NCBI GenBank assembly: GCA_030248135.1
Contig: JASANC010001923.1
Location: 62,001 to 126,000, forward strand
Length of the DNA stretch: 64,000 bases
From: Theristus sp. LFF4_11
Lineage: Eukaryota; Nematoda; Chromadorea; Monhysterida; Xyalidae
Direction: 5' to 3'
Each line of letters starts with the position of its first letter. The stretch's first letter is position 1. The translations under genes and the position numbers were made by a program. This document shows, one piece after another, positions 35,028 to 47,757 of this stretch. The notes beneath the pieces were generated by a model, which saw only the letters and a list, made by a program, of their open reading frames with translations, was not told the origin of the DNA and ran no database searches.

Positions 35028-36659
35028 AGTATACTTGTGCTTTAACTCTAACATTCAAAACATGGTTGAAAAAGCAACAAAGCAGAAACAATCCTGATGT
35101 CGTTTTTATTCAGTTTTAAGCAGCGATTCTCATAAATTGCGCGTTGTAATTATGACTAGTTGCACAAGATAATATTAAACAAACTAAGACTAAATCTGAA
35201 TAACAAAATCTTTGTTTGGAGCTGTGACACTGCACCAGAATTGCAAGTCCCGAGCGGAAAGAATCTTTGTTTTAAAGATATGGGTCGAATCGACATAGTT
35301 CGACATGTCTCTCATCTTGTCTCGTGGTTGTGGAACTCGACAGTCTCTTGTCTCATTGTCTTAGTCTCAAGTGCCAAGAACAAATCAAAAATTTGTTTTG
35401 AAACAAATTTTATGATTTGTTCTCGATCCGCCCCGTTGCGCGCACTTATCGCGCCCACCCTTAAGTTTTCTTTTTTTCTTCTTTTTTCTTTTCTTTTCTT
35501 TTTGCCGTTTTCGTTTTCTGTGACTCTTATGCAGCCGTGCCCGCATAAGCAGAAAAAGAAACACGATCAAAAAGAAAAATACGAAAAGAAAGAAAGAAGA
35601 AAAAATAAAACTTAAGTAATGCTGAAAAGAACAAAAAGAAATATATCGCATGCTAACAGAAAAAATCAACGCTGTCTGGTCATATGGTTGGTTGGTGATT
35701 GTTTGAACATATCGCAACAAAAAGAGTGTGTTTTGAAGTGTCACATTTGTTAAAACGTTAAAATGTGAAATAGTAAAGTTTCATGGAAAAGACAGCGTTG
35801 ATTTTTTTATGAAACGAGGTCGCCTGAACTTATTGAAAAGTGACCTACACCTACACCTAAAACGTAAGCCTAACACCTATCCTAAGCAGTCATCACGAAG
35901 CTACATAGATATCAAGTAGACATCACAAAAAAATCATTATGATAGTCGCCATGGATAATTTGTAATTTTAGCTGATTTGTTGCCTGAACATCAGGTTCAA
36001 AAAAATGGAATGGGTATTTTATTTTTTCAATGTTGTATTTCTTCCGCGCGTTTAGTATGCGTAGGCAAACAGTGACATTTTTAATAAAAAATCTTATAGT
36101 TGCAGACAAATCAAAAGCAGCAGTTTTCAAGGCAAAGAAACTTTCTTTTGGCTGAAAAAGAAACGGTAACTGACGTTCCTTTTGGGAAAACAATTGCTGC
36201 AGAAATTGGCGCTCTAAATTTTTACAAACAAGCGTTGAAGTTAAAACAAAAAATTATAATTAAAAAAACAGTTTTCAAAACAAAATTTCAGATTGCCAAA
36301 AAAAACGAACGTCGTCGTCCTCGCCGTCGTTCTTTTTGTAAAAAAGAAATGACGGCAGAACACGTCTGCTTTTCACAAAATGGTCGTAACACAATTCCTC
36401 CAGTGTTTTTCTTGATCAAAAAAAATTAAAGCAGCTAATATTTGACAGCGAATTCAGGTACCAATTGCCGTCGTTCTTTTTTGAAACAAAATAACGTTTT
36501 TTTGCTATGAAGACTGCTGCTTAGATTTTTTCATAAGAATCTCACTGTCTGCCAACACAAAACAAAAAGATAATGTCCATTCCAATTTCTTTTTTCGAGC
36601 CTCGTGTTTCAGGTAACCAATCAGCTGATACTACAAATTAGCCAAGGAGACGATGGAAA
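35028..36659. other. Intergenic region, mostly low complexity
   Basis: Pyrimidine/purine-rich hairpin at about 35460-35610 (TTTTCTTTTCTTTT on one side, AAAAAGAAAAAGAAA-type on the other, around CTTATGCAGCCGTGCCCGCATAAG). An open stretch at 36100-36429 is Lys/Arg-rich (RRRPRRRSF) but I see no gene support for it. Confidence 0.35.
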
Positions 36660-37051
36660 ATATCTAAAAATGCGGGAGACGCATAAAAAAGGGTTGAATA
36701 TGGGGCTTGTGTAAGCAGTGAAAAACTTGGCTCGACAACTCTCAGTTTATTCGCCATCCCATCTACAACAATCGAATTACAACAATTAATGCCAGTTTGT
36801 TTTATCATACTTTCAAGAAAGGCAGTTGATTGTTGACTGAACAAATTTACTGCAGTTCCACATTGTATTTATCAGCTAACCGTGCCGTTGCTAGTAATGA
36901 ATAAACAGCGCAAAAATATGGTTATTATGTACTTGTATCCGTGTGTACCACATAGAGACCTGAAAAGAGTTGTCCAGCCAAGTTTCTCACTGCTTACTCA
37001 AGCCCATTCATATTCCACCTTTTTTATGCGTCTCCCGCATTTTTAGATAAT
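36660..37051. mobile_element. Short copy of the ATTATCTAAAAATGCGGG inverted-repeat element
   Basis: Ends correspond to those of the element at 14204-15281, with an interior of only about 100 bp between arms. It is followed by the same right flank and then by the satellite at 37185, so the inverted-repeat part and satellite behave as one composite unit. Confidence 0.7.
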
Positions 37052-37184
37052 ATTCTGACTTTTACATAAGCTGCGAAGGTCGGACCAAATTCACAATTCG
37101 TTGGGCACACAACTTCTAAACTTTACATTCAGCATCAGCGCACTGAATAACCCGGACAACACAGGGGTTTCATTTTTCGTTTTG

Positions 37185-37860
37185 GACCAATTTCACCCAT
37201 GCTTTTTTCGCAGCCGATTCGCACAAAATAGTAGTCACGATTCAGTATGTAGAGTTCCTCACTTATGAAAACTAACCCAAAATTCGTGATCAGCGCATTG
37301 AATTACCCTGGAAAACACCCTTTTCTTGTTTTTCGTTTCTGGACCGATTTCGCCAATTTCCACGGCCGATTCGCCCGAAATCGTCACGATTCAGTATCTA
37401 GAGTTGCTCTCATAAGAAAACTAACCAAAAGTCCGTGATCAGCGCATTGAATTGCCCTGGAAAACACCGTTTTCTAGTTTTTCGTTTCTGGACCGATTTT
37501 GCCAATTTCTACGGCTGATTCACCCGAAATCGTCACGATTCAGTATCAAGAGTGCTCACATAAAAAACTAACCCAAAATCCGTAATCAGCGCATTGAATT
37601 ACCACAGACTAGACAATTTTCCTATTTTTTGTTTCTGTCGCAATTTCGCCAATTTCCACGGCCGATTCGCACAAAATCGTCACGATTCAATATCAAAAGT
37701 TGCTTACGTTAGAAAACTAACCCAAAATTTGTGATCAACGCATTGAATTACCCCAGACTAAACAAATTTCCTATTTTTTGTTTTTGGACCGATTTTGCCA
37801 ATTTCCACGGCCGATTCGCCCTAAATCGTTACGACTTTGGTTATTTAGCTGCTATTCCTT
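37185..37860. repeat. Second 149-bp satellite array, about 5 copies
   Basis: Same satellite as at 15393-16560, with unit starts near 37186, 37345, 37494, 37642 and 37790. The copies are more diverged than in the first array. Confidence 0.85.
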
Positions 37861-39580
37861 TATTTTTTTTTTGCAAAAATAGAAATCAAATTCAAACTCT
37901 CCGTTGACTTGTTAAATAACGGGTTGTTTCACGTGCAGAAATCGCAAATACAGTTAAAAAAAGCACTTTTCGTAATTTTTCGCAAATAATGGGCCATATT
38001 ATGCCTGCATCCGCTGTCCGCTTCGCTTGCGAATGGGCATGATAAATTAGCAATATATCATGATGAGGATAAATTGATCTTCGATAATAACGGCAATGTT
38101 CACGAGCAAATCTTCACGATGAAACGGGTCTGCAACAACAAGAACTAATTTAGCATGAGCATTGTAAATTTCATGGTTTTGTTCACAAAACAATAATATT
38201 GTCATTTATCGAATAAGAGAAGAACGACAGCTAAAGTATATGGCTGTTGCCAACTTACTTTTTTTGTATGACTTCGATTGGATGTTACCAAGTTGAACGT
38301 GAACATATCGACGAAGAAGTTGATCTGAGCAGAGAAAGTGGTTTATCTGGACCATAAAACAGCTTATATTATTTTGTGACATAAGTGGTTTACATACAGT
38401 GGTGGCCAAAAGTTTGGAAACTCCATCTGTTGCGAAATGGTGTTGATTGGCACCTGCCGTTGCTGCACTTATCAACCGCTGTTTCAGATTTTGTACTACA
38501 CAGGGAACTCAAACTTCATGATGTGATGGATGAAGAAAATTTGCTGTTAATGCATTCCCTTAAAAACGCATCCACCAGTGCAATCCGACAGTCTCTATTT
38601 GTGTTGCGCGATAAATGCAAAAACTTTCTATTAACGTTGCGTTAACAGTCAAAGATGCACATTTATAAAAATTATTTACGATGATTTAAATGCGCTTGAC
38701 AAATACGTTGATGCGCATTATGTGCATCTATTAGATTATCAGGTTACGGTAGTTTTGCGTCGTCTTTTTTTGTTAAATCGCATCTTACAAATCAACAAGA
38801 TCAATTGAATCATATTCCGTTTATTAACAATTTTTAACCGTTTATGATACTTCATTTAAAAAACATTAATTGTTTTTTGATACAATGGATGTAGTTGATT
38901 TGCCAAAAAGTAGGTAAATTTGCAGCCCATCAGCGATTATTTTTTGTGTTAACACGTGTCTGACCGTCGCGATGAATTGCATGCTGTCATGACACAGCTG
39001 ATATACTGTAAAATGCAGTTAAAATGCATCTTCTTCGTGAAGATGCGTTATTTAGCAAAACGTCACCCCCATCTGTTGTTTTAATTTAGTCATCTTCATG
39101 TTTGAGAACGTATCTATCTCATCATCCATTGCGTCTTTATTTCTGATGACACTCAAAATAAATGGCGCAATGCCAGATATCTGAGCTGTTAATGCGATAG
39201 ATACAAAACCAGCGTCTTTCGCTTGTTTCTGGCATATCTTGTTAATATATTAAAAGATTTGTCAGATTGACTTGTTAACATACCGTTAACACAAATAGAG
39301 ACTGTCGGATGGCACTGGTGGATGCGTTTTCAAGGGAATGCATTAACAGCAAATCTTCTATATCTATTATCATACATCATGAAGTTTGAGTTCCCTGTGC
39401 TACTCCTTTGGAATGGAAAAAAATCCATTATTTGTTCGGTTCCTAAAGTTGTGTCTCTAACTTGCAAAAATTTTCGAAGATCATTTATGCACGGTTCTGT
39501 TCAGTTTCATTGATAATAAGCTTACCCCGTCACAGATTAGTTTTCGTAAAAATCTATCTATCAGTTTAGTACCGTTTTGT
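37861..39580. other. AT-rich region, no gene recognised
   Basis: AT-rich. Two segments about 700 bp apart appear to be inverted relatives: CATCCACCAGTGCAATCCGACAGTCTC near 38570 and GAGACTGTCGGATGGCACTGGTGGATG near 39300. The AACTTCATGATGTGATG/ACATCATGAAGTTTGAG pieces near 38510 and 39375 pair the same way. This suggests another large foldback element of about 0.8-0.9 kb, roughly 38500-39390. No coding feature is supported. Confidence 0.5.
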
Positions 39581-39589
39581 TGTATCCTG

Positions 39590-42350
39590 TCTGGTAGCAC
39601 CCGAATAAACTAATCCGGTCGTCTGTAGCGCGTCAAACTTGATGATGCAGTTGTTCTCTTGAATTGGTTTCTATTGGTTTGCAAAATTGTCTCAATGTTG
39701 CTGTGGTTTCTCTTGATTTGAGCAAAGCGTTTGACAAAGCTCCATTTAATGGGTAGTTGCGGTCACTGCATTTGAATTATTTCAATGTCCCGTTGACTTT
39801 ATTATCTGCTTTCAAACTATTTCTTTGCACTCACGCAGGTTGTTCGTTAATGGCCGTGTCTCTGGTGTTTTTGATGCAATTTCTGGTGTTCCACAGGGTT
39901 CGAAAATTAAACCTATGTTGCTCAGTGACTACGTTAATGCTGTGTGTGCTATTCAGCTCTCTGCTAGAATACGCTGACGATCGCTGATTGTTGGCCCAAT
40001 CAAAACTGCTGATAGCTGTCGTGTGGACCTGCAGTCTGACGTTCTGTTATTGACTGACTACAACAAAAATCAATTACTCAAAATTACTCTTATCTATCAA
40101 TCCAAAAAATCTACATCAATTATAATCTCACGGTCAAAGAGGACGTCAGTTCAGCCACTAGATCTTGTTGTTGATGGAATCAGTATTCAATGCCGTCGTA
40201 AGCTCAAGTATCTTGGTGTGAAAGTCGACAACACTTTTGTCCTACAGTTCTCATGTCCGTTCAGTTGCCGCACGTGTCAAATTTTTGACTCCTTTTGGGC
40301 TTTCTATCAAAAAATTTTGGAAAGTGTGGTAGTGTTGCCACTTTTGCTGTATATCAGTCTCTTTCTTTCCGTGCTGTTGTACTGTTCTCTGGCCGTTTAC
40401 CCCGTTAATGAGGACTGTCGTGCTGTCATTGAGAAAGTCCAGGGTTTTACATGTTGATTATAACTCAAAAATTTTGATCAAAAATTATGATTTACTATGT
40501 ACAGTCGAACTCAATAAAATGTGGAATCAGCTGATTGGTCGGTCGAGGGGAGGCTGCTCACACTCCGCACCCTTCTTTTTTCGTGGATCTGGATTCTATT
40601 GAAACGTGTTTCTTTTGAATGAGTGTGAATTTCCAGCACCCTTTTCATGCTAAAAAGAAACTCAAAGGGTTGGAGAACTGCGAAATTTAGATTTTTTTAT
40701 TTAACAGCTCAAAATGCATTTTTTTATTGACGACGACGACGTCGTCGCTTAATTTTTGCGTTTGAACTGAAAGACAAAAGCCTGAAAGGAGTGCGCTGTG
40801 CATGGTTTGCTGCGTGCACCAAGTAAATGAACACAGCAGCTTACCAAAAACAACTTGAAAACGGTGAAAATGAAAGATGAAAGCAAAGTCGTCGTCGTGT
40901 CGTCGCCGCAAAGTTGGAACGCATTTTTTAATTGCGGACTCATGTCGATCGGTCAGCTAGGAATGAAACCCCCTTCAGCTGGCTAAACAGCGCACTCCTT
41001 ACTGGCTTTTGTCTTTCAGTTCACACGCAAAAATTAAGCGACGTCGTCGTCGTCGTCGTCGTCGTCAATAAAAAGATGCATTTTGAGCTGTTGAATAAAA
41101 AAATCTGAATTTCGCAGTTCTCCAACCCTTTGAGTTTATTTTTAGCATGAAAAGGGTGCTGGAAATTCACACTCAATCTAAAGAAACACGTTTCAATAGA
41201 ATCCAGATCCACGAAAAAAGAAGGGTGCGGAGTGTGAGCAGCCTCTCCTCCGCCGACCAATCAGCTGATTCCACATTTTAGTGAGTGCGACTGTACTCCA
41301 CTTAACCTGCTACCGCTGTACAGAATTGTCTCTGCCAACCGGTTGTTGTACCTACACAAAGTAGCTACTGGTTTTAGAGATAAATCGTGTTCTCATTTAA
41401 ACTTTCTGAGCGATTGGCATCACGGTACAGCAGTCGTGCCAATCACCGATATGCTTTCTTTGTTCCTCGCTTATCATTTAGGCGCTCTTCACTGTCGGCT
41501 CTGTATATGAGTGCTTTGGCTCAACAATTCAAAATTGGTTGTTTCTGAATTTCATTAGTATTTGTCTAAGGATTTCTATTGTTGTTTTTTATGTCTTCCT
41601 TTGCAATATGTGTCTCTTGGTTTATTTTCTTTATCTTTTTTCATTTTATCTGTGACGGGTATTTATGCACATTCATGTTATTCATATTCATGTTTCTGTT
41701 TTTATTCAGTTTCAGTATTTTATGTTTTTTTGTTTTTTTGTTTCTTAATGGCTGTGTGCCCAGCTTTGCTGGTTTGGAAACTGGTTTTCTTTGTGCATGT
41801 GCCTGACACTTACAATGTGTCGAATAAAATCAATCAATCAATTGAAATGCGAACCACAGGAAACTCAAAATGAAAAAAGATGTGCTGTTAATGACGCTCA
41901 TCAGGCCGTCAAATAAAACCAAAATCAACATTGCAAGATCATGTGGATGCGCGAGCGAGCGGAGCGAGCGGACAGCGCATCAAGCATTATATGAGCAGTT
42001 ACCCCTCGCGCGTTCTTTTTCAAATTTGCTCGATACTATAAACCACAAACGAAAAGTATGCAACTTTCAAATTTTGACCTTGTGGGTCACGGTAACGCCC
42101 GGTTTGGTCCCAACACGATCTTAGTTCCGTCAACAATCCACAAACAGTTTGGTACTAGAGGTCATCAACATAAACTGAACACGCCGCCTGTAAAGACGTC
42201 AATTAGAGCTGGTGCTTGGGCCGTGCGAACCATCCAACTCTGGAACAGTCTGAATCAAGACACAGTCTCAGCTCCCTCAACCTCTTCTTTCAAAAATAGG
42301 CTTATTGCAAACGAATCTCAACTCATCCATAAATTTATTGCGACACGTTT
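39590..42350 (+). pseudogene. Broken non-LTR retrotransposon (reverse transcriptase remnants)
   Basis: Fragments of one LINE-type reverse transcriptase in order, separated by stops, frameshifts and insertions. 39840-39990 has the fingers/palm motifs ISGVPQGS and, 30 residues on, a decayed YADD box. 40023-40458 carries SKKSTSIIISRS and RKLKYLGVKVD, the usual segment after the catalytic box. 41296-41520 continues with RIVSANRLLYLHKVATGF. 42060-42310 has the typical LINE C-terminus, RTIQLWNSLNQD followed by SSFKNRL. The element is dead. A foldback transposon (40502-41293) and a dispersed repeat (41925-42050) interrupt it. A second C-terminal fragment is at about 43100-43250. The clade (Jockey/CR1-like) is a guess. 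Confidence 0.8.
40502..41293. mobile_element. Foldback DNA transposon with arms of about 300 bp, inserted in the LINE
   Basis: Starts CAGTCGAACTC, ends GAGTGCGACTG, and is flanked by TA on both sides, as in Tc1/mariner-type elements. Arms of about 300 bp pair with each other and include CAATCAGCTGATTGG-type ends, CACACTCCGCACCCTTCTTT, and GAC/GTC triplet runs near 40730 and 41040. The loop is about 200 bp. No transposase is seen. Removing the element plus one TA makes the flanking reverse-transcriptase frame continuous, which confirms its borders. Confidence 0.85.
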
Positions 42351-45300
42351 CCCCCCCCCTTCTGGTTTGATTTCCGTGGATTTGGGGAGGCCGCTCTCCG
42401 TTGCTCTTCCTTTCCCATTGAGAAAAGCTTTGCGAATTGATAAATTGATCTTAGGTCCATTAAACATTCTTGCTTTAAAAAAAGAAAAAGAAAAACAAAC
42501 AAACAATTACATTGTGTTCAATGTCCCCTTTCATTTCAACTTTTTCTAAACTTGCCAACATTGCCCTGCTTGTGGTCGGAAAATGTTTGTGGTGTTCCGT
42601 TGCTAATCCTTTTGTGTTCTTTCAGGATTTCTTTTGTTAATACGTCAGAAACTTCAGAAGCCAGTCGAGTTTCGTCTTGTGCACTGAGATTGTGCGGCAA
42701 TTTGAATTCGTATTCGTATCGTCGATGAAGTGGATTATCTGTTTTGTTTTGAACAGTTTTGATCGGGCAGTCATGAGTTTGATTCTCGCTAGTTATTTTA
42801 TTTGTTAATTTCGTCGTGTGTGACAGTTTTCGTGATTGATAACTTGTTTTGAAAAAAGTGCAAAATTCAAATTCTCAGAATCTCAGCTCAGTCAGCTCAG
42901 TCAGTTCATCGTGTTTTGTTCGTGTGGTGGTGAATGCGTGATGTTATTGATTGTTTCATTGTATTTTGTACTAACGGGTATTACCTATTTTGATGCTTCG
43001 GCATCGTATCACTACTTTTGTACGATAAACGTTACATCGTTACATCGTTATCGTTAACCGCAACCAAACTAGTGAAACAAGCTAGATTAAAGTTGTTTTG
43101 CATGGAGATTTCAAATTTCAATTTTCTGGATTACGGTAACGTTTCGTTTGGTCTCAACACAATCTTAGTTTTATCACAACCCACAAACAGCTTGGTAACC
43201 GCAACCAAACCGGTGAAACATGCTAGATTAAGGTTGTTTAGCAGGCAGTGATTTTTTTCACCATAGCAGACTGACTGTCTTCTGCAGTGAAAAATCCAAT
43301 AACATTTTCAGTTTGAAAAAATAGACTAAACGTGTAAACCAATAAAAATTCAGATCAGAAAAAAACCTCCCAAAATTTTCTAACAGTGTTCCAAATTTTA
43401 AATCATAACCAGCGAGAGCATTTTGAAGTTAGAATCTTTTTTCGGCTCACCCTGTATTGTTAAAGAATGTCCAATAAATTCATGTCTTCTTGTGTGCACA
43501 TCTGCTTTGAGCATTAGTGTCACATCCGTCAAGCGACTGCATTTGGAAAAATTACAAGTTCAATGCTTCAAAAATGCCAAAATATTGCAGTTGAAAAAAC
43601 TTTTAAGTTGAGACAAACTTGCATCTGCAGCATTCGCCTTTTTGTGCAGCATGTGCGTTCGCTCGCTGACACTATGCGGCATTGACCAATCGGCCATGTT
43701 TGCCAACGTTCTGGAATTGGATCAAGAAATTACAAACATTGCTAGAAAGATAATGTGGCAAATGAAACGCGACTGACTACCATAACCGCTTGTTGAACCT
43801 CGAGTCATCAATTCCGGTACAACGGTTGATTAGTCCGGCTGTCTGCACGCCACACCGGGCCAGTAACAAAGCAACACATGACCTTTCTTGGCCTATTATT
43901 ATCCTCGGCTGTTTATAAACATGTAATAAATATTGAAAGACAAAACTGCTCAAGCGTGTCATTTAGGTTTTCAGGAACTTATTTTAGTACCTGTGCATTT
44001 TGTTTTTATTGTTGAACGAAATATTTCATAGCACCTCTCGTGGACGAAAGTTGCTCCAACAATAGCTTTCGTGGACGAAAGCTTCTTTCTGGCTTTACGA
44101 AAGCTTCTTTCTGGCTAAGTTTTTTTTTATTTTGTGTGCGGTAAAAAGTAGCATTTAGCTAAAAGCTCAGAGGCTTTCGAGGTCGAAAGCTTGTGTTACG
44201 TTTTGTGTTTTTTCGTGTTTATATTGTTTGGTGCAAATGTGTGTCTACGTCCCAGCTCTTTTTTATCTCGCATTTTTTCTGTGCTCTTGTGGCTATTTGT
44301 ATTTGTGTCTCGGGCAATTTTGTATTCCTTTTTGTTAACTAGTGCTGTTATTTGCTTGCTGTTGCTCATCACTTGCAATGGCACAGGAAAAAAACAAAAA
44401 CAACAGATAACGAAAAAAAAGAAAAAAGAAAGAAAGGGAAAAAACAGATGAGAAAAAATTATGAAAAAGAAAAAGAACAGAAAAGAAACTGTGCTGTGTA
44501 TCTTGGCTTTGTTCTCTTGCTCATTTTAATCGTGTATCCCCTATGGGGGTTTATTGGGGGTAATACGGTAGTGAAGTTTTAAGTTTTTGTATTGAAGCAG
44601 GCATGTCCGGCCCAGATGTCCGGCATTTATATCCAGCCAGTCCAGAAACTGGACATTGCTCGGAGATGACACTACACGGAAGCGTCAGCGATAATAACAA
44701 CAACAACCAACCAAAAAGGTCATCTTTTGCAAATGTTACCAACCCCGGTGTGAAAATACATTAGCACTTATGTTCCGTTCAAAATAAATAAATTCAAAAT
44801 GGCTCACATTTTTGAACGCAACAGATCCGGGTGCACGTGGGTAAAACAGATGAGTTGACGACAGTCGAGCCGCGCAGTTGTTCATCAGCGGGTAATTGCG
44901 CTTGCGATTTGATGACCGAATCGACATGATGTATGTATGGCGTGCGCACGAACCAGCAACTTGGCAGCACAGGATTGATCGTGGTGGTGATGATGATAGT
45001 GGAGGCTTGATGTTGACAACAATGTGAATGAAGCGGCACGACAACAAAAGACCATTGAATGACCTTTTCTAGTGTTTTGCCGTTGCTTATGTAAGATGTA
45101 AGTACTGTATTATCGCCCAATTAAGCTCCGTCAACTTGAGATTAACATCAATTTGAAACGACTGGGTTGCGCTAATTTGCCATGTAATCCAATTAAACGA
45201 AATAAAAGTGGCGGAATTGGAATCACCAGTGCCCATTAATTGCGCTATTAATGACCATTACCATTTTCATTGGCATCGTTAAATCAACTGTATTCGTATT

Positions 45301-45951
45301 TTCCTGACCAGATTTTTTTGCATTTTTGTCAAAATTTGGTCATTTCTTTACTTCGGTACAATCAACTATGAAGCGGGATTTTTAAGTGTTTGTATGGTGA
45401 CCCCGTTTTGCCCCACTGACACTGCAATTGTGCTTCTTAGGATCTGATATGCTCTGCTCAGCTGTTGTTTCTTTAAACTAGCCTTCTTTCTTTCATGGCG
45501 TGAAATCAACAGTCAGTCAAAAACAACAGTGACGCAGGTGACAAAAATTTAAAAAAATGTTTTCAGGTGTTAAACGTTATATCGCACAACGCCATTGTAG
45601 ACCTATAACACCCACCAAACAACAAGATCTCATGTTCATCTCATGGCCTACCGACTGAAAAATGTGTTCTAATAAATCGAATTTTCAGAGCAAATAAAAA
45701 AATTATTCAATTTTTTTTTAATTTAAAAAAATCCGGATTAAAAAAACGAAATTTTTTTTTTCAAACTCCCTAACCCTACACATATGCCCCTCCCGCCCCC
45801 CCCCTAAAATTTTTCAGCTGTCTGTCCATCTGGAAAATTTGCTCCAGCTATCTATATCGCCCCCCCCCCCCAACCACCCGGCTGTGGAACAACTATGATT
45901 TAGGATCATGATTCATGACCACAGAATCGCCAGTCGCCACGCCACACCACA
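42351..45951. other. Repeat-rich region without a supported gene
   Basis: Holds the second LINE 3' fragment (43100-43250), repeated CTTTCGTGGACGAAAG hairpin motifs at 44035-44115, and A-rich sequence at 44390-44480. It also holds the MITE end fragment at 44535-44573 and C-runs at 45790-45875. Small open frames around 44740-45120 on minus have no coding character that I can defend. Confidence 0.45.
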
Positions 45952-47565
45952 ATGCAAACCGATTCACTTCGTTTCATGTGCCTGAACGCAGTGGTGCGCG
46001 ATGCTCGCTGCGTGCACATGGCTGGCACGCTTTTGAATGCGGCAACTCGAGCACAGATTCTCTCCTGGATGATCGCTCACAATCAGTTGGAGCTGTACGC
46101 CCGAGAAGCACCAGCAGTCGAACAGTTGCTGCGTGAACCGCTGACACTGCGACAGCTTGAGTTGTGTTTCGGTCGAGAAATTACCGATCCGAGTTTTTTC
46201 GATTGCTTCAACGAAACAAGTTTCTGCAAAATCGAGTCACTTGTGTTAAATTGCTACTTCTTAACGCTGGGTGGTACAGCCAGCGATCTGTTGGGCAAAT
46301 TTCAAAACCTCCGTTCTCTGGAAGTCACTGAGTTGAACGCAACACCGAACACATTCGTCTCACTGAACGTTGCCAATCTGGAACGCCTTGCCGTCTGTCT
46401 GTACGTCAGAGACCCGGACTTTCGGGATTTCGACGAACTGGTCTCACACGGCCGCGGCACGCTTCGCGACTTCACGTACGTGAAACGGGGCACGTCACTG
46501 CCGAACGAGGATCTGCTGTTGGTGGCGATCAGTGTGCACTTATCGAGCTCGTTGGTGCATTTTGAGTTGAGTAACTTCAGCGCCAGCGGGCCGATTCTGA
46601 TGACGACGCTGGTCGAGTGCCGCCATCTGAAAACCGTGAAACTCTGCGGCAATTTTCAGTTGTCGCCGACGGAGATGCGCATTCGCGGCGGCGATCTTCG
46701 CTGGGAGACGCTTGATCTGGCGTTCAAGGTGTCGCCGCCGTACGAGACGTACGTTGCGCTGCAGTATCTGCCGACGACGTTGCTCGAGGTCGGCTATCGG
46801 TTCGGCCCGTCGCAGTTGCCGATCGCCCATCGTAACGTCATCACGGACTCGTTGTGCCGTCTGCCAAAGCTGCGCTCTCTGTTGTACTACACGGAGTTGT
46901 TCAGTGATCGATTGATTGCGCGAATTCTCGAACAGTTTGGCGGTCAACTGGAAGTGGTGGACGTTGGTTTGGCGGATCAACTGACGGACGTTGGCATCGC
47001 AGCGATTGGCGAGCGATGTGCCACTGGAAAACTGCGAACGTTGATCGTTCACAGCGACACGAATCGCTACAATCGCACCTGCTTGGGTGACGGCTTGATT
47101 TCATTGGTCGAAAATCCGCGTTGTGCCAATCAGCTGACGACAATCTACTTTAATTATTTCAAAGCTTTATCAGCGGAACTCTTGTTTGCCATCGCTGCGA
47201 ACTGCTGCCGTTTGCGTGAGCTGCATTTAGCTGGTGTTCGATCGGTCCACGATCGATTTCTGTGTGCTTTATCTGATTCGTGTGCTCAATTGTCGATTCT
47301 GGATCTGCGTGCCTGCTGGAATATTACTGATACGGGTTTAGAGTTCATCGCTCAAAAATTACGCTTGGAATATCTTGACATTTCGATGTGCATTCGCTTG
47401 AGTGCTGCTTCGCTGGTGTCTTTGCGCCGAACGCAACGTGCGACGCTGCGAACGCTGATTCTGAACGGCATACCAGGCATTGCGTCGAAGTCACCGGCGA
47501 TGCAGGAGCTGCACGACCTTTGCTGGCATCGTGTGAAACCGTATTTTTATTCTTGGTCGAATTGA
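45952..47565 (+). CDS. Intronless leucine-rich-repeat protein, 537 aa
   Basis: A single open frame of 537 codons starting MQTDSLRFMCLNAVVRDA. From about residue 60 to the end it is a chain of leucine-rich repeats: LTLRQLELCF, IESLVLNCYFL, LRSLEVTELNA, LERLAVCLYV, and later cysteine-containing repeats. The late ones include LSILDLRACWNITDTGLE and LEYLDISMCIRLSAASL. The latter are the C-x-x-(I/L)-T/S-D type seen in F-box/LRR (FBXL/AMN1) proteins. No F-box can be seen with certainty in the first 60 residues, though RFMCLNAVVRDARCVHMAG occupies that place. There is no signal peptide or membrane helix. All other genes here are split by introns, so this may be a retrogene. The 3' end has AATAAA at 47597 and lies 190 bp before PEX3. 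Another in-frame start is possible only downstream. Confidence 0.85.
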   Translation: MQTDSLRFMCLNAVVRDARCVHMAGTLLNAATRAQILSWMIAHNQLELYAREAPAVEQLLREPLTLRQLELCFGREITDPSFFDCFNETSFCKIESLVLNCYFLTLGGTASDLLGKFQNLRSLEVTELNATPNTFVSLNVANLERLAVCLYVRDPDFRDFDELVSHGRGTLRDFTYVKRGTSLPNEDLLLVAISVHLSSSLVHFELSNFSASGPILMTTLVECRHLKTVKLCGNFQLSPTEMRIRGGDLRWETLDLAFKVSPPYETYVALQYLPTTLLEVGYRFGPSQLPIAHRNVITDSLCRLPKLRSLLYYTELFSDRLIARILEQFGGQLEVVDVGLADQLTDVGIAAIGERCATGKLRTLIVHSDTNRYNRTCLGDGLISLVENPRCANQLTTIYFNYFKALSAELLFAIAANCCRLRELHLAGVRSVHDRFLCALSDSCAQLSILDLRACWNITDTGLEFIAQKLRLEYLDISMCIRLSAASLVSLRRTQRATLRTLILNGIPGIASKSPAMQELHDLCWHRVKPYFYSWSN

Positions 47566-47757
47566 TTGAATTGCCTTTTGTTGTTTAGTCCAGAAGAATA
47601 AAATTGCCAAGCGATGGAAAAACATCGCTTTTCATTTTGTGACTGGGTTGAAAGCATCTTTCCATGGCTGTTGTTCCAGCTGATTCTGCGCTCATTTGTG
47701 TTCGTAATTTTGTCAATCTGTGATAAACTGATATTCGCCCTTTTCAAAAGTCAAAAA

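Noticed and set aside
36100..36429. Lys/Arg-rich frame resembling a nuclear protein
   Set aside because: Composition reflects A-rich DNA; no splice partners, no domain, and repeats on either side.
46540..47052. 170-codon Arg/Gln-rich frame on minus
   Set aside because: Antisense of the LRR coding sequence.
47614..47757. Upstream extension of PEX3 (start MEKHRFSFCDWVES...)
   Set aside because: In frame with PEX3 but hydrophobic and unlike the family; the Met at 47758 directly precedes the conserved N-terminus.
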